Of a stretch of DNA of 64,000 bases, positions 11,541-24,307 are shown one piece after another; the first letter of the stretch is position 1; every line of letters starts with the position of its first letter. The notes beneath the pieces are model-generated. The model searched no databases. It had not been told where the DNA came from and was given only the letters and a program-made list of their open reading frames with translations. The position numbers were made by a program, and so were the translations under genes. Source of the DNA: Mauremys mutica (Eukaryota; Chordata; Testudines; Geoemydidae); NCBI RefSeq assembly GCF_020497125.1, contig NC_059072.1:77507697-77571696 (forward strand), read 5' to 3'.

Positions 11541-14231
11541 TACCAAGTTTTTGTAGTACGTATAGGCCTCAAACCACCCAGACTGGAATCAAGGGAGTTT
11601 GTGGACTCCAAATATTGTTAGGGTTGTCTTGCCACAACCTTGTCAACAATCATTCTCTAAAAAAGGGAAGTTTGAACATCTCAAACATCAACCTGTTTTA
11701 ATGTTAGGAGATGGTTTCTTGACCAGAGCTCTAGTAATTGTCTTAAGGAGAGATTGTATATTCAGTCCTTTCCTAGTGTTGTGTCACTAACATCAATGAA
11801 TAGTGGGCTCAGTGCTTCCTCTCTGGCCTTCACAAACTAAGGAGGACATGGATTCAGATCACAGTTCATAGCCGGAATCTGCATAATACCTCTTAAACAT
11901 CAATGAGATACATTGGTTGAAACTTAAGTAGAGAAAACTGCATTTGTCCCCTGCAAATCTTTTGTACCATCAGAGGCAGACAACTGGGTCTACATGCAGG
12001 GTGTCTTCTCAGCAAGATTCATAACAGCAAAACCAAACCAAACCAAACCAGCTTCACAACTGAGTGGAGTCAGCCCTGATTAAGCAAGCAGTCTGCCATC
12101 CAGAATAGCTTTGTTATTAGCAACTTTGTGGGGAAACCTACAGGAATGTCTATATACACATGCTTTTGTGAAGAGGCACTAGTGGCTTGTTCCTTAAATG
12201 GATTTACCTGTCAGTTTTCCCTATTTCCAGTCAGAGAGTTAGTTATAAAGATCACAGAAGTCTGTCACCTCAGGGTTGGAAATAAGTAAAAGCACATGCA
12301 GTAAGAGATAATCCATAGAAAAACTTGGTTTTGATTCCCATTAACCTAGCTTTTTTTCTTTTCTATGGTCTTGATTCAGCAAGGCACTTGGGCACATGGT
12401 TAGGGGATTTCCTGAATCCAGTCTGATGACAAACACTGCCAATAAACACCCCATGCAGAAGGAAGTAATTTCTCTAACTCCATTCATGCTAGCGCTTGGA
12501 GAAGCTTAGATATTTCAGCAGGATTATTTTTGGCCAATACAGTTTCAATCATTATCAACCTAAGTCTAGTGGGAAATTGACAGTTTTCTATGCTCATGGT
12601 GAAAAGTGAGCTCTATAAGCAAGCAACCCTAAGCAGCTTATGTGCTGCTTACTTACAAGAGCTTTTACATCTCAATGATAAACCCGAAATGCAACAGTCC
12701 AAAAAAGACCTAAACATTTCCATTAAAAAAGCTTTTGAAACTAGCATGATTTCTTTCTCCTGAGTTACTGTTTGTGGCAGGCGTGTTCTAAATGTAGGCC
12801 CATATTTTAAAAACTTGGATGCCTAAATTTGGGCACCTAAATCTACCATGAAAACTGTACTTGTTGAATATGAATATCAAGCTATTTGGCACCCTTTTTA
12901 ACATACTGGCCTCACATAATTCAACCTATATTCTTGCAAGTGTGAAAACAGTACCACCTAGTGGGCAGCAACAAACCTAACATCTATACAATCTACAGTC
13001 CAAAAATCACTCCCCTTTGGAACAAAAGTCATTTAACACCACTAATTTTGGCATGCTTGCACTTTATTTTATCTCCTTCAGTTTGATGTCAATAGATTTA
13101 AGTGTTTTAAACACTGTTATTAACAATAGATCATGTTTTATCAGTTTAAATTAAAACATAATTGGCAGGCTATCTCACCAGTAGTTTAGTCGTGCGTTGT
13201 CAAAAGCATCTAGTGCCTATTAGAGCAGTAATAAAATCTTAGTCAAGTTTTTAAAATACTTTTCCTTGATGGAGAAATAAGTGAATTTGGTTGTCATGAA
13301 AATAAAGGGGTAATTAATCTGGCCTGCGCTAGGTACTATGCACTGATGCTATTTCTGATTCAAATCAGTGTAAGAAAGATAAGAATCAGGCCCCAAATTT
13401 CATGCTTTATTTTTCTCTCATGCTAAGCTAGCATTCACCATATTTCCCTGTGCAATGTGCTCTTCTGTACTGCTTGTCACCTGAAAGGCCTTGCCCATCT
13501 CCAGTCCAACTCTCATTTCTGCCTCCTGCTATCCATACTGCCCCTAAGAGATCTGCCTAAATAATCCTGTTGTATTTTTCCTACTTACTTTTTTTTGTGC
13601 CTTCTTCCCTGTTACCTTTCCCCTCTGCTTGAAAAATTGAACAGGTTAAATCTTCTCTTCCTTCAAATAGCTCCTTAAAGCGTATTCCTCTTGGGACGCC
13701 TTTTAACAATAAAACAATACTAGAAACAACACAAAGTCATTCAGCTTTGAGACTGCCCATCAAAATTAGTGATGCATTGTGCATGGTCTATTCTGAAGAA
13801 AAATAATTTTTGTTTAAAAGTGACAGGCAATATTTTGAATGGGAAGCAAAGCAGTGGAAAGGTGGAGACTCTTGTTCAGACAGTTTACTCATGGGTAGCT
13901 GATACTGTTCAGAATTAACAATATTCCTTATAGCAAACTTATCCTGCTATATACCTTCCTGTGACAGTTTTGCATTTGCATCACTCAGTGAGCTAACCTG
14001 TGCATGAGAAGAATTTAGAGACTTCATTTCATGATGGGAAAACTCTAGTTCAAATAGATAGGTGTAGTCTATTTAAATACTTCTGTAGTTTAAATAATAA
14101 CAGGACATGAAACATGACTGAGAACCTCTCCCGTCATGACAATTAATTTGGCAAGTCTATCTAGAGGTAGTAGAGCATCATAGAATTTATTTGGGGGAGG
14201 TTAAAATTTCAATAAAACTACCAATGCCACC
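11541..14231. other. Non-coding; one possible old repeat tail
   Basis: No gene is supported. A (CCAAA)n tract lies at 12031-12050. About 13480-13740 (TAAGAGATCTGCCTAAATAA, then CCTCTTGGGACGCCTTTTAA) resembles the L2/MIR-like tail seen at 9285-9480. The rest appears unique. Confidence 0.45.
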
Positions 14232-14409
14232 CAGTGCTTAATTTGTAGTGAAAGAGGCACCGGGACTCAAGCAATTAGGTACTTTGGCTCAAGCAATTTT
14301 TTTACTTTCATAACTCACATAGCAAGCCCAGAGGTGTGGGTGCTGTGAACTGCCAAGCCTAGAGTGCCAGGGCTCAGCTCTGGCAAGCCCTGCCACAAAT
14401 TAAGCACTG
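14232..14409. mobile_element. Short hAT-type MITE
   Basis: A 178-bp element with perfect 15-bp terminal inverted repeats: CAGTGCTTAATTTGT at 14232-14246 and its complement at 14395-14409. The flanking octamers ATGCCACC and ATATCAAC match at 5 of 8 positions, compatible with an eroded 8-bp hAT target duplication. No transposase is encoded; the 62-residue minus frame across it is chance. The interior holds an imperfect palindrome (GCCAGGGCTCAGCTCTGGCA). Confidence 0.75.
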
Positions 14410-17370
14410 ATATCAACACGTCCTTATTGAATTTTGCATTCCCAACTGCCTTGGCACTTTCCTTTAGATAATTTTCTTTGAAATTGACATATCTCACCAT
14501 CATCTAAGCACTGAATGCTACCACTCATGCAGATAGGATTATTACTAAAGAGGGGTTATGTTCAGAAGAGTGTCTCAATTTTTATGTTCCATATTTACTC
14601 CATATGGAATCTGCTTTGTGTACTGGTCAAAGGGAAGCTGTAATTGCCAGCACTGCAAGCTCAACCTGCTAATTGGAAAGCAGCTTGATTTCGTTTGATA
14701 CATCACCTTAACCTATTGGCCATACTCAAGATACTGGGGGTGTTGATGTTGCAGACAGAAGAAAATGGAGCTTATTCTTCCACAGAGAGACTGCTTGTAA
14801 ACATTAGAGTGAACAGGCACAATCTAATAACACATTACTGTAATTGACTTAACAAGGTACCATTTTTATGGTCCCTTTTTGTGTCTTATGCACAAAGTGC
14901 AACTAAGTGATTTAGCAAGCAAAATTACAATTAGACACAGCTTTCCTGGATTCTAGCACAAAGCCATTTCCACTGGTTTTAACTATTTCCTACTGATGGA
15001 GAAACACCCATAATGGTAGTTGGTGAAATATGATGTTTCTAGGAAGATAGCCTTTTTTGAAACTGGCTTTGGACAAATAAATTTACCAACAATAGCCTCT
15101 CTGTTTACATGCACCATTAAGACCGTATGACACAGTAACTCGGTGTTAGGAACTGCACTAGTTACTGGCCAGCCAAGGAGCACATAATATTGAACATAGG
15201 TGGCCCTCTTCCTCCTCACCACACTTTGGGCCAAATCTTGCTTGCCTTATTCACTGAAGTCAACAGGGTGCCTCATGTCAGTAAAGCAATCAGGATTCAG
15301 TCGTTATTATTTTGTTAGTTTCTCAACATCTTAGTGGCAATTTGGTTTTTTTAAAGGTGACATTTTTATTGGGGAAGGAGGTTTCCTATCTGATTATGAT
15401 AATTTTTAAATAAAAGAACTTGGACTAAGTCATTGATACTATATCTTTTAGGATATTTGACAGAATGTGTTACTAGCTAGTTCATGGAGGCATTTCTATA
15501 CCCTTTCTCTGTCTACAGTAGGCAAAAAGTCACATTTGATCAGGGAAATAAATTCTGAGAGCTTTCACCTTGTTTTTGTTGCTAAGGAAACCACTTCCTT
15601 GGCATCAGTGCATTCATCAGGTCTGTCTTACTTTCCACCCAGCTTTAACAGAGGCAGCATTGTGGAGTGGCATTGGGAAAAAAAGCAGAGATAAACAAGG
15701 GGGAAAAGATCAACAAAAGTAACTGCAAGTTAATACAAGGATATCTGCTTGTTAAATTGAATTAACTCTTGTTTCTGTGAGAGCAGACTAGAGAGCTATG
15801 TGTACGGGTGAGGATTTAAGGCTCCAACCAGGCTAAGGCTAAGTGCCAAAGAAGAACATCAGAAAGGTCAACCCCGCCCCCAGTGTATAACACACACAAA
15901 ATCCTGGAGGAGGAAGGTAGAACTATGTGATCAGTAGACAAAATCTGAAGACAAATGTTGGATTTCCACACTTCTATTATACTTAAATAACATTACCATT
16001 TTAAGATGAGTCCTTTATTCCACTCCCCCCCGACCACAGAATTTGCACAGTGCCATATCAGATGGGGTGTTCCATGAGAATTTGGTAATTATGTGTACTT
16101 AGCACTGTAAATGCACTTTTTTGTTGGGGTTTTAGCAAGGGTAACTCAGTTCTTATTCCATGTTTGCACTGTATCAGAAATCTAACCGCTGACACAAAGG
16201 AGATAAGTGGTACTGGTAACTGCAGTTGTTGGCTGCCCGTACAATGCCTCAGCTCTTTCCTTTGCCAACTTTATCCCTCACAACTAACTTAGATTTCTCT
16301 AAAAATGAAGTGAGAAACAAAACAGGATACACCAAACACCACATTTGGCAAAAAGCTGGGTGACAGATGCAAACTTGTCAAGCAAGCTATACTACTAAAA
16401 CCAATGGAAAACTGGCTGGATCTGGGGCAAAGAGAAGTGATGGGATACAACCCCTTTTCCTTCTAAGTTGCTTGTATGAATCCACTCCAGGGCAATAGTG
16501 ACCAAAAATCATTATCATCCTATTGTTTCCCAATGGCCTACGATAAGTTACATGGGTCAATGGTCTCAGTACCATTCCTAGAGGAAGTGTCAAAATCAGA
16601 TAGGCTACCACCACATTTGGCACTTCTTGCCATTCCTACTGGAAATCTTAGAAAAGTCAAGGACTGAATGAGAATGGAGAAGGAATTGTAAATTCACCAC
16701 TGAAAGCAGCCCCTCAAAGTCTAGGGTGAGACATATAGTCAATATGATGTGCTGAATTACTGCTGCATGCACTGGACCTGTTCTGTGCAGATAGAAGATT
16801 CTGACTTGTGCTTTCACTACAGTGCCTTTCAGGCACAATAGCAATTTCACATTAAAAATATAGAAAATACTGCTTTACTTGGGTGTTCTGTCAGCACAGG
16901 GAGAAGACAATAGATTTTGAGCATCAGTTTCTATTAATTCTTAGTAGGAAATACCTTTCACTTAGCTTCCCATATTTTCATACTTCATCACAGTGTCATT
17001 TATCCCACATGATGCCTGAGCAAGTGCACTTCAAGAGTGTCTCTTTCTGCCCCCACCTGTACGGGGTAGACAGGCAAGCCTCATGTTGGGATAGCAATGA
17101 ATTTGCAGAGTCTTCACTTTGCTGTTTTTATATCGTTTAATCCGTAGTCAGTTGTTCTGATGATCTCCAATTCCTACAACTTTGTCCTCTTCATTTTCAA
17201 GGTCAAGCACTTAGCAACCTGATCCCTAAAGCTTTTTACTTGATAAAACTATCGTATCATGACATGTACACAAATGTTTCGGAACTTCAACATTCCATGA
17301 AAGCATGTTGAAAGCCTTCTTAAGTAGGTCTTCAGAATGGCGGCCTGAATAATTTAAGCATCTTTGTTTT
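14410..17370. other. Non-coding, no gene seen
   Basis: The sequence is unique-looking. A half-palindrome of the AAGTCAATGG family lies at about 15234-15300 (CACTGAAGTCAACAGGG). None of the short frames shows a domain or a conserved pattern that I can recognise. Confidence 0.45.
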
Positions 17371-17377
17371 TATGCAG

Positions 17378-17560
17378 AGTGTTGTGCCTTCTTGTCGAAG
17401 ACTCTCAAAGCATGTTGAAAACTCAATGTATTAAATATTAATAGTTAAAAAAACGGGGCTAACAAGTGACTTGCTCAAGATCTTACACACATCCTTGATT
17501 CCTGATTTCTCTGCTCAGTTATACCACTATACCTGGGTGTATACATACAGTATATTAAAA
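17378..17560 (+). repeat. MIR-like ancient SINE remnant
   Basis: ACTCTCAAAGCATGTTGAAA, then GGGGCTAACAAGTGACTTGC, TCAAGATCTTACACAC and TTCTCTGCTCAGTTATACCA follow the order of a MIR/L2-type 3' region. The family assignment is from recalled consensus features. Confidence 0.45.
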
Positions 17561-17582
17561 ATATTTTGATTATTTTATAGAT

Positions 17583-17917
17583 CAGGGATCGGCAACCTTT
17601 GGCATGCGGTCCACCAGGGTAAGCTCCCTGGTGGGCCAGGCCGGTTTGTTTACCTGCCGTGTACGCAGGTTCGGCCAATCGCGGCTCCCACTGGCCACTG
17701 TTCGCCGCTCCAGGCCAATGGGGACTGCGGAAAGTGGTATGGGCTGAAGAATGTGCTGGCCGCTGCTTCCCACAGCCCTCATTGGTCTGGAGCGGTGAAC
17801 CATGGCCAGTGGGAGACACGATCAGCCGAACCTGCGGACACAGCAGGTAAACAAACTGGCCCGGCCTGCCAGGATGCTTACCCTGGCGGACCACGTGCCA
17901 AAGGTTGCCGATCCCTA
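17583..17917. mobile_element. GC-rich hAT-type MITE
   Basis: A 335-bp GC-rich element. The left end CAGGGATCGGCAACCTTTGG is mirrored on the right by CCAAAGGTTGCCGATCCCTA, an inverted match with only the outermost base altered. Flanking octamers TTATAGAT (17575-17582) and TTATATAC (17918-17925) agree at 6 of 8 positions, consistent with a hAT target duplication. Inner arms are also complementary: CAGGTTCGGCCAATC on the left pairs with GATCAGCCGAACCTG on the right. The ~150-residue minus frame covering it is a by-product of GC content, and no transposase is present. Confidence 0.85.
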
Positions 17918-17925
17918 TTATATAC

Positions 17926-20900
17926 ACAAGAGATGCATAAGGCTCTATGGGATTAATGTATTATGCTACCATTATTGGACACCCAAGCAATTACTTTATT
18001 AGCTGACTTTGACATGTGGCTTATCAGCAATAAGCCAATTTCATGTCTAGTGTAACTCCACTGAACTCACTGGTTTAATTTGTCCTCACTGAAGGAGAAC
18101 ACATTGAGCCTCTGGAGACAACCATAATTCTCCTTTCAAGATGTAACCTGAAAGGAGGACAGCAATAGAAACATCACCTACACTAGAGCACCAGTGATCT
18201 TACTGACACAAAGAGGTATAATTTGCACCCTTTCACAAGCCAGGAAGAACCTGTCCTGAACTGCTACATTCTATGGGATCCTATTGAAGTTAATCCCAAT
18301 GAGAAATGTTTAGTAAGGCTGGGTACATAGATTGGATAAAATATGAACAGACCTTCAAAACCCAAACCCAAAGTGAACCATTTTCGATAACAAAGAAGTA
18401 GGGGCACTCTGAGCTATCTTCAACATCCATAAACGTCTGTACTTTCTCTACCAAAACCGGTAATGCCAATATATCATGAGAAGTGCTGTTCTTACAATAT
18501 TCCTTGCTCAACAATAAATTGAAAAACTGATATTGCATGAAGAATTAGTGTTCTTGCAAGACTGAGTCCGGTTTTTTGTATTCAAGATATTCAAATAGGG
18601 ATTCCAAAGACAAGGTTAGGATGTTTATCCGAATGGATCAGAACAGATATCCAAACAACAGATTTGTCCGTCACTAGTTTGTAGCCACTGCATTCTGCTG
18701 GCTGAGAATAATGTTTCAGCCCTAGTTCAACTCCAAATTTAACTCACTATTTGTTACAAATACTATTAATTTTTAGTCATGGGTCTTATTTTTGACAGGA
18801 GATGCTTTTCTTAGATAAGCAAGGAGACCCATTGATCTATCAGTGGGGGAATATCGTATTAGTTGATTTAACAAGCTCAAAATGGATACAGACTAAGTGA
18901 TTTCAGCTAGATACTCTTAGTTTTAAAGAAAGAGAAAACTGAAAGAAATAACCAAGACAGCATGAAATAAGCTAGATTGTTATTTAAAGTCCTCATAATG
19001 TCAGAATACAAAGTGTACAAAACACATGCAGTGAGGGAAAAAAAATCCCTTCTTTTTGATGGAAATTACACTCAGTGGGTGACTAATGTTTACTGTGTAA
19101 TTAGGCAGCACGAAGCCCTTATTGACCAGTGGATAGATGATCAATTTATGTTCTTTTGGAGATGCATTAGAGCTTATATAAAATACCACATAAAATAATA
19201 CATATTAAGGAAACCTAATCTCATTGTTGCTTGAATTTGTAGCCTGAATTTGTAGTGCTTTATTGTCTTTGTGATAACCAGTGGGCTCTGATTCAATAGA
19301 AAAAAAATATCTTGACTTTTTGTTTTGAGGATTTTTTATTTAAATGCAAATTAAAAGCAAAATATAAAGTTAACTTACTAGAGCCTGAGGTCTGTGTCTT
19401 GCAAATGAATTATGTTTTATAGTTCGGGGCATGTTTTCAATAACTAAAACCATTTTTCATCTCATATTTAATCAATTTATAAAAAAAATTGACTAAAACC
19501 CAAATATCTGAGAGAAACTTAAGACATGATTCAGCAAAAAAAAGCATCTAGTTTCTATGCAAACAGGACATCCATGAAAGATCATTCAAGCTGATCTTCC
19601 AAGAGCTTCTTCAGTCATACCCTGATTCTAATCTCACTTAAATATATTTAATTCTCGTTGATTTATGTAGGCACTACACCCTTGTAACTCAGTCAAAGAG
19701 AGCCAGTCCCATGTTCTAAGCAACTGAGAATTTTGGAAGTATGAATATTTACAAATGGAACCATCAATGACTCCAAGATCAAATCGAAGAATGCCCCCTG
19801 CAACATAGGAATGACAAAAATCCCCAGTCCCACACCACTGCTACCCACCACCCATCTCCTCACAGGCAAGGGAGGAAAGATGAGCCTTGAAGTGAGCCCT
19901 GAAGGCTAATGAACAGGCTGCTTTGAACCAAAGGGAAGTTTAATATGCTCTTCCTGCTAAAGGACAATATGTTGTATTTTAATTAGGCAGGCCCAATGTT
20001 TTCCTGAGGAAAAGATGTTCTCCAAGAGATTCATCACATTTAAGGGCTACCCTAACAAAAAAGCAGGCGGGTGTAAGATAAAACAAAGAGGGCCTATTTT
20101 ATCTCAGACTTTCCTAATAGTTGCTTTTCCTGCTACGCCTCCTTTCACTCTCTTGATCTGCACGTTATGCCCAGTTTGCTCATCAGCTGAATGGTGCAAG
20201 ACTTATCTCCAGGTTTTGACCAACTTCTTCTTGATGTGTCCCTTTCAATCACACTTACATTTGGCCCTTCATTTACAACAGTCTCCTTGCTCAGGCATCT
20301 GCTATGAAGCAACCAGGGGCTAAATTCTGCACCTGTGTAACCCCATTGAACCAAATTTACATCACTATTTTTGTTTCGCATATGAAGATTTGTATGAAAA
20401 GAGAAGGAAGACAGCCCTTTCCTGGCCCCATGAAATCATCCCGTTAGCTAGCTTTTACTTAGAAATTTACAGAGCTAAACACTGGAGCTTTGAGCCTGAT
20501 ATGTGTTGCTATTACTTGAAGAGATGGGAAAATAGGCTTTTCTAAATGAAAACTGAAGCTAATTTGATAGATTGAGAATGATTTGAATGAGAGATAAACA
20601 TCTTTATTAGTACCATTCATAGGTTACAATAACTCAAAATATGAATTTAGAAATGAGACATTTAGTATAAAGAAAATCCAATGTCTTCCACATCTCTGCA
20701 ACACTGACAATTAAGGTAAATGTTTTTCATCAAGTCTGCAGTTTACTAGCAATCAGCCTACATTCCGGGTCTCTGGGGTAGTTATTAATGCCAGCGCATT
20801 GTGCATTCATCACATAACAGACAATGGAGCAATTATCTTCATAATACAATTTTTGTGTGAAAATTAAAATGCGAGAGGCAGTCCCATATTCATCCTGACC

Positions 20901-23900
20901 TGTCACATGAGAATGGGACTTGGCTTATCGAGAAGAAGCAAAAGTCTTGCTACAGAATCCATTCTGTGCTGTCACACCAAAACAGTATCCCCAAAAGGTT
21001 CTAGTAATAATCTCTTTCATGGCACCAACCTCCAAGAAGCAGAGTGAGTTTTAAAAGGCATAATTTAAAGATCTCCTTGCCCATAGATGGGTTTGCTGAG
21101 AGGATTTTTTGCTTCAGCTCCAGCACGTATTCTGTATTCTAAAGCCCTTCAATAAGCTCTGAAAGTCTGCATTAGATGCAGGCAGTGACAAGTATCTCGT
21201 TTTGTGGGAGCAGACTTTAACTTTAAAAAAGAAAAAGATTCAGGGAAGCCTGAGATAAATAAAAGTTTAAATTCTTACTGTTAAAGCTCTTTTACTAAAA
21301 CTTTCTCTGCAGTCTTCATGAGGAGAATTGTAAAGCATTCCAGAGTCTCTTGTGAAAATATCACCCCCTCCAATACATACCACTTCCACAGTACTTTCAA
21401 ACCAAATGTACGGCTGTTTGTTCTGGTAAATATATGATACTAAAAAAAATGTTGCTATGTGCTGTGTATGAATATATTAAGATGCCTAGGTTACAGAGAC
21501 TGGTTAGGAAAATTGGTGCATTTGTAGAGCAGATCATGGATAGAGTCACCTTGATACATCAGGAAAAAGAATATAGTAGGAAAAAAGTAAGTTTGACTAA
21601 GTGCTGTTCCCTTTTTTATAATTTCATTCATTGAATCAGAAAGAAGAAAAATATATAGTATCGCTTTAGTGACCAAACACACACCATGATTATTAAATTT
21701 GAATAAATTAACTATCAGTTTACAAATAACTCATAGACTGCACAGTATTCATAAGTTGGTCACATAATTATGAATAATGACTAAATTTGTGAAAATCAGA
21801 TTCCATTTGGAAATAGTTTGTGAACAAGAAAAAGAACAAAGAAAAGTTTTTCCAGAACTAGTTATAGGGTGAAGCCAGTGGGAGCCTTGCCATTTTCTGT
21901 GGATCCAGGATTTCCACCCATGGATATTCCACTCTCCCATTCTCAGCTTATTTCCTGGATAAGCAGGGGGGAAGGAATTGATCTCTACAGAGGTAACATA
22001 TATTACTTGTGATGTTAAAGCAGAATCTTTAGTACATCTTAGAGAGACTTTGCCACTGTAACACATGGAAACAAACTTAATGCCAGACCATGTTATTCTA
22101 AACCATTAATAGGAACTTGCATGTCATTAGCACAATGAACTTAATTGTTCACGAATCGGTACCTAGGTCCATAAATGCCCAATTGTCCTACCTAAAAGCC
22201 AATGTGAGAATCTGTATGGTGTATTTGGCCATTCTGCTGAAGATCTATATACTTGACAATTAGGTCCACTATCTTGGACAAGGGATTTCCAGTAATGACA
22301 GCAGGGTGATTCAGAAGCATATGAATTTGAAATATTTGTTACATGTTTCTACCTGTTCTTTAGGTCTGTCTTAATAAGTGCAGTGTGAGCCCACTTGTTT
22401 CAGTCCGCACATTTTGTATTATGCTTTGCATGAGTTATATTTACTGAGGTAAATATCAACTTCAAACAAAGTGAGAAAACACAGCACTGTACCCTTTCTA
22501 TACATCTTGCTTACAGGATTACCTTTGATACAATCACTGCATCCAAGTCTCCAACTCCATGTTTTTTACTGTAAGTGCAAAACTGTTCTTCCTCCATACT
22601 ATTCACCATCTTCTATATTGGCGTATCTTCTTTAAGAATGGTCATAAAGTGGTGCACTTTATTTAAGGACTATCAATTCCGATTTGTTTTGAGCTGTGGA
22701 AGGCCTTACCAAATGGTGCCATCATGCCGAGATATCAAAGGAGGGCAAAAAGCATGGTGTACTTTATGCAAACACTATTCTCATTGAAATGTTCCATGCG
22801 GCTCCTAGTGATTTGATTATGAGACACTTCACTATTGATCACCTGACTGCCTGTATGCCGCAAAAAACCCACTTGTACCAGTTTGTAATTTAGCTTCCAC
22901 GTGATCTGAAGCCACACAACTGAAACTAGCAACAGGAATGGAGGGGAGGTTGTTAGACAAACTCAGGAGTCGGAATCTCACTCCTACTCTGGCCACTTTA
23001 TATTAGGTAAGAGGGTCAGGGCAGTGTAAAGGGGCTGTAAAAACCCTTGATCTTTCTGGGAGATAATTTTCCCCCAGTACAGGAAGTGGAGGAGACAGCT
23101 GCAGGCTGTTCTCCAAGGACCTCCGCACAAGTCCCAGCATAAGGGACATGCGAGGTGTGGGGCCACAGCAGGTAACACTGCAGAGAAAGCCAGGCACATG
23201 CTGCTGCAATGTAGCCCTGGCGACCCCTCTAAGTTACACTACAAGCCACTTTAGACCCTCCCCCAAAGCCCAGAATCAGGAGGTGCAAAGATGGTTGAAA
23301 GCCACCTGTGGCCTTTCACCTTCCCCTGGTCTCAGAGATTTTGCTGTGCCTATTAGACAGCACAAAATCTCATGCCATAGAGGTAAAGACATATATCTGA
23401 CTGGAATTTGGTATGGTATAAAAACTGAATCAGCATGAGTATACTGAAACTGGATTAAATGTAACTTCTAGGGATATGTTATCTATGTATAACGAAAAAA
23501 CACAGAGCCACCACAAAGATACTATAAGCCTGCCTGTAACAGAAAAATGTGTTTGGCAACTTCTTTGTTTGTTTGTTTTTAATATTGTATTGAAGTGGGT
23601 ATGTCCCCATAAAGCAATAGTTATGGAGACAGGAAGTTATCGTGTCCTTACTCCATTGAGCTAATGCACATGTTGGTAAATTCTGCTGGAGGGAACACAC
23701 TGAGGTCACAGCCTCACCACAACTACAGGGAGCCCGAGGATGAAGAAAATGAGGTGAAGAAAAGCAGCTGCTGTTGAAAATGTTGTGCGGTAACCACATG
23801 ACTGAGCCATAATACACACTACACGAAGGGCGAACAGGTCTGAGCATAATGAAGTCTTAGAGTGAATGGCCCTTTCACAACTGGGTGGTCCCTCTGGGAT

Positions 23901-24235
23901 AAGAAGTTAGTAATCTAAACTATACCTTACTATTAAAATGGCTCATGCTTTAAATAAGTTGTTGTCTTAGTCATTAATTAAATCATAAGACCACTAAATA
24001 AACTAACTGACAGCTTTGTCAAATAGGGATTTAATTATAAAGCTTTAATCTTGGCAATGCCACTTGAAAAGAAACTTTAAACTGTGACCATAAGTGTATA
24101 GACTCAATAAAACTCAGCCTTTCCACTTATTAATAACACTTCCCGTACTTAAGGGGTTTCCTTTCTTAAGCTGTTTGCACATTTGACCCATTATCCATTT
24201 TGTATGTACTTAAGAGAAATATGCACTCCCCAGGA
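17926..24235. other. 6.3 kb mostly repeat-free, no gene seen
   Basis: This is the longest stretch with no recognisable mobile element. Small pieces of the AAGTCAATGG/TGTAACTCC family occur near 18045-18085 and 20325-20370. The 70- and 65-residue frames at 22575-22893 overlap in different phases, and I could not assign either to a protein. The stretch 20775-20900 has the balanced, complex composition often seen in conserved non-coding DNA, but alignment would be needed to say more. Confidence 0.45.
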
Positions 24236-24307
24236 CCTGATCCAAAGCCCTATCGAAGTCAAGCTGAGTTTTTCCATTAACTTCAGTGGGCTTTGGATCA
24301 GGCTCTA
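24236..24307. repeat. Palindromic short repeat, complete copy
   Basis: The left arm CCTGATCCAAAGCCCTATCG faces the right arm CAGTGGGCTTTGGATCAGGC across a short spacer: an imperfect palindrome of about 72 bp. This is one of the best copies of the small family dispersed through the window. Its foldback shape suggests a very short MITE, or part of an old palindromic repeat. Confidence 0.7.

Noticed and set aside
17475..17927. 150-residue minus-strand frame with alternative frames on both strands
   Set aside because: It lies almost entirely inside the GC-rich hAT MITE, and similar-length frames occur in several phases. Low stop density follows from GC content.
22575..22893. Two overlapping frames with Cys/His pairs (CTLCKHYSH) suggesting a zinc finger
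   Set aside because: Only one partial Cys/His pair, the frames conflict with each other, and no flanking exon structure is visible.
23479..23847. 122-residue minus-strand frame as a small gene
   Set aside because: No recognisable domain and no supporting splice or promoter pattern; similar to chance frames elsewhere in the window.
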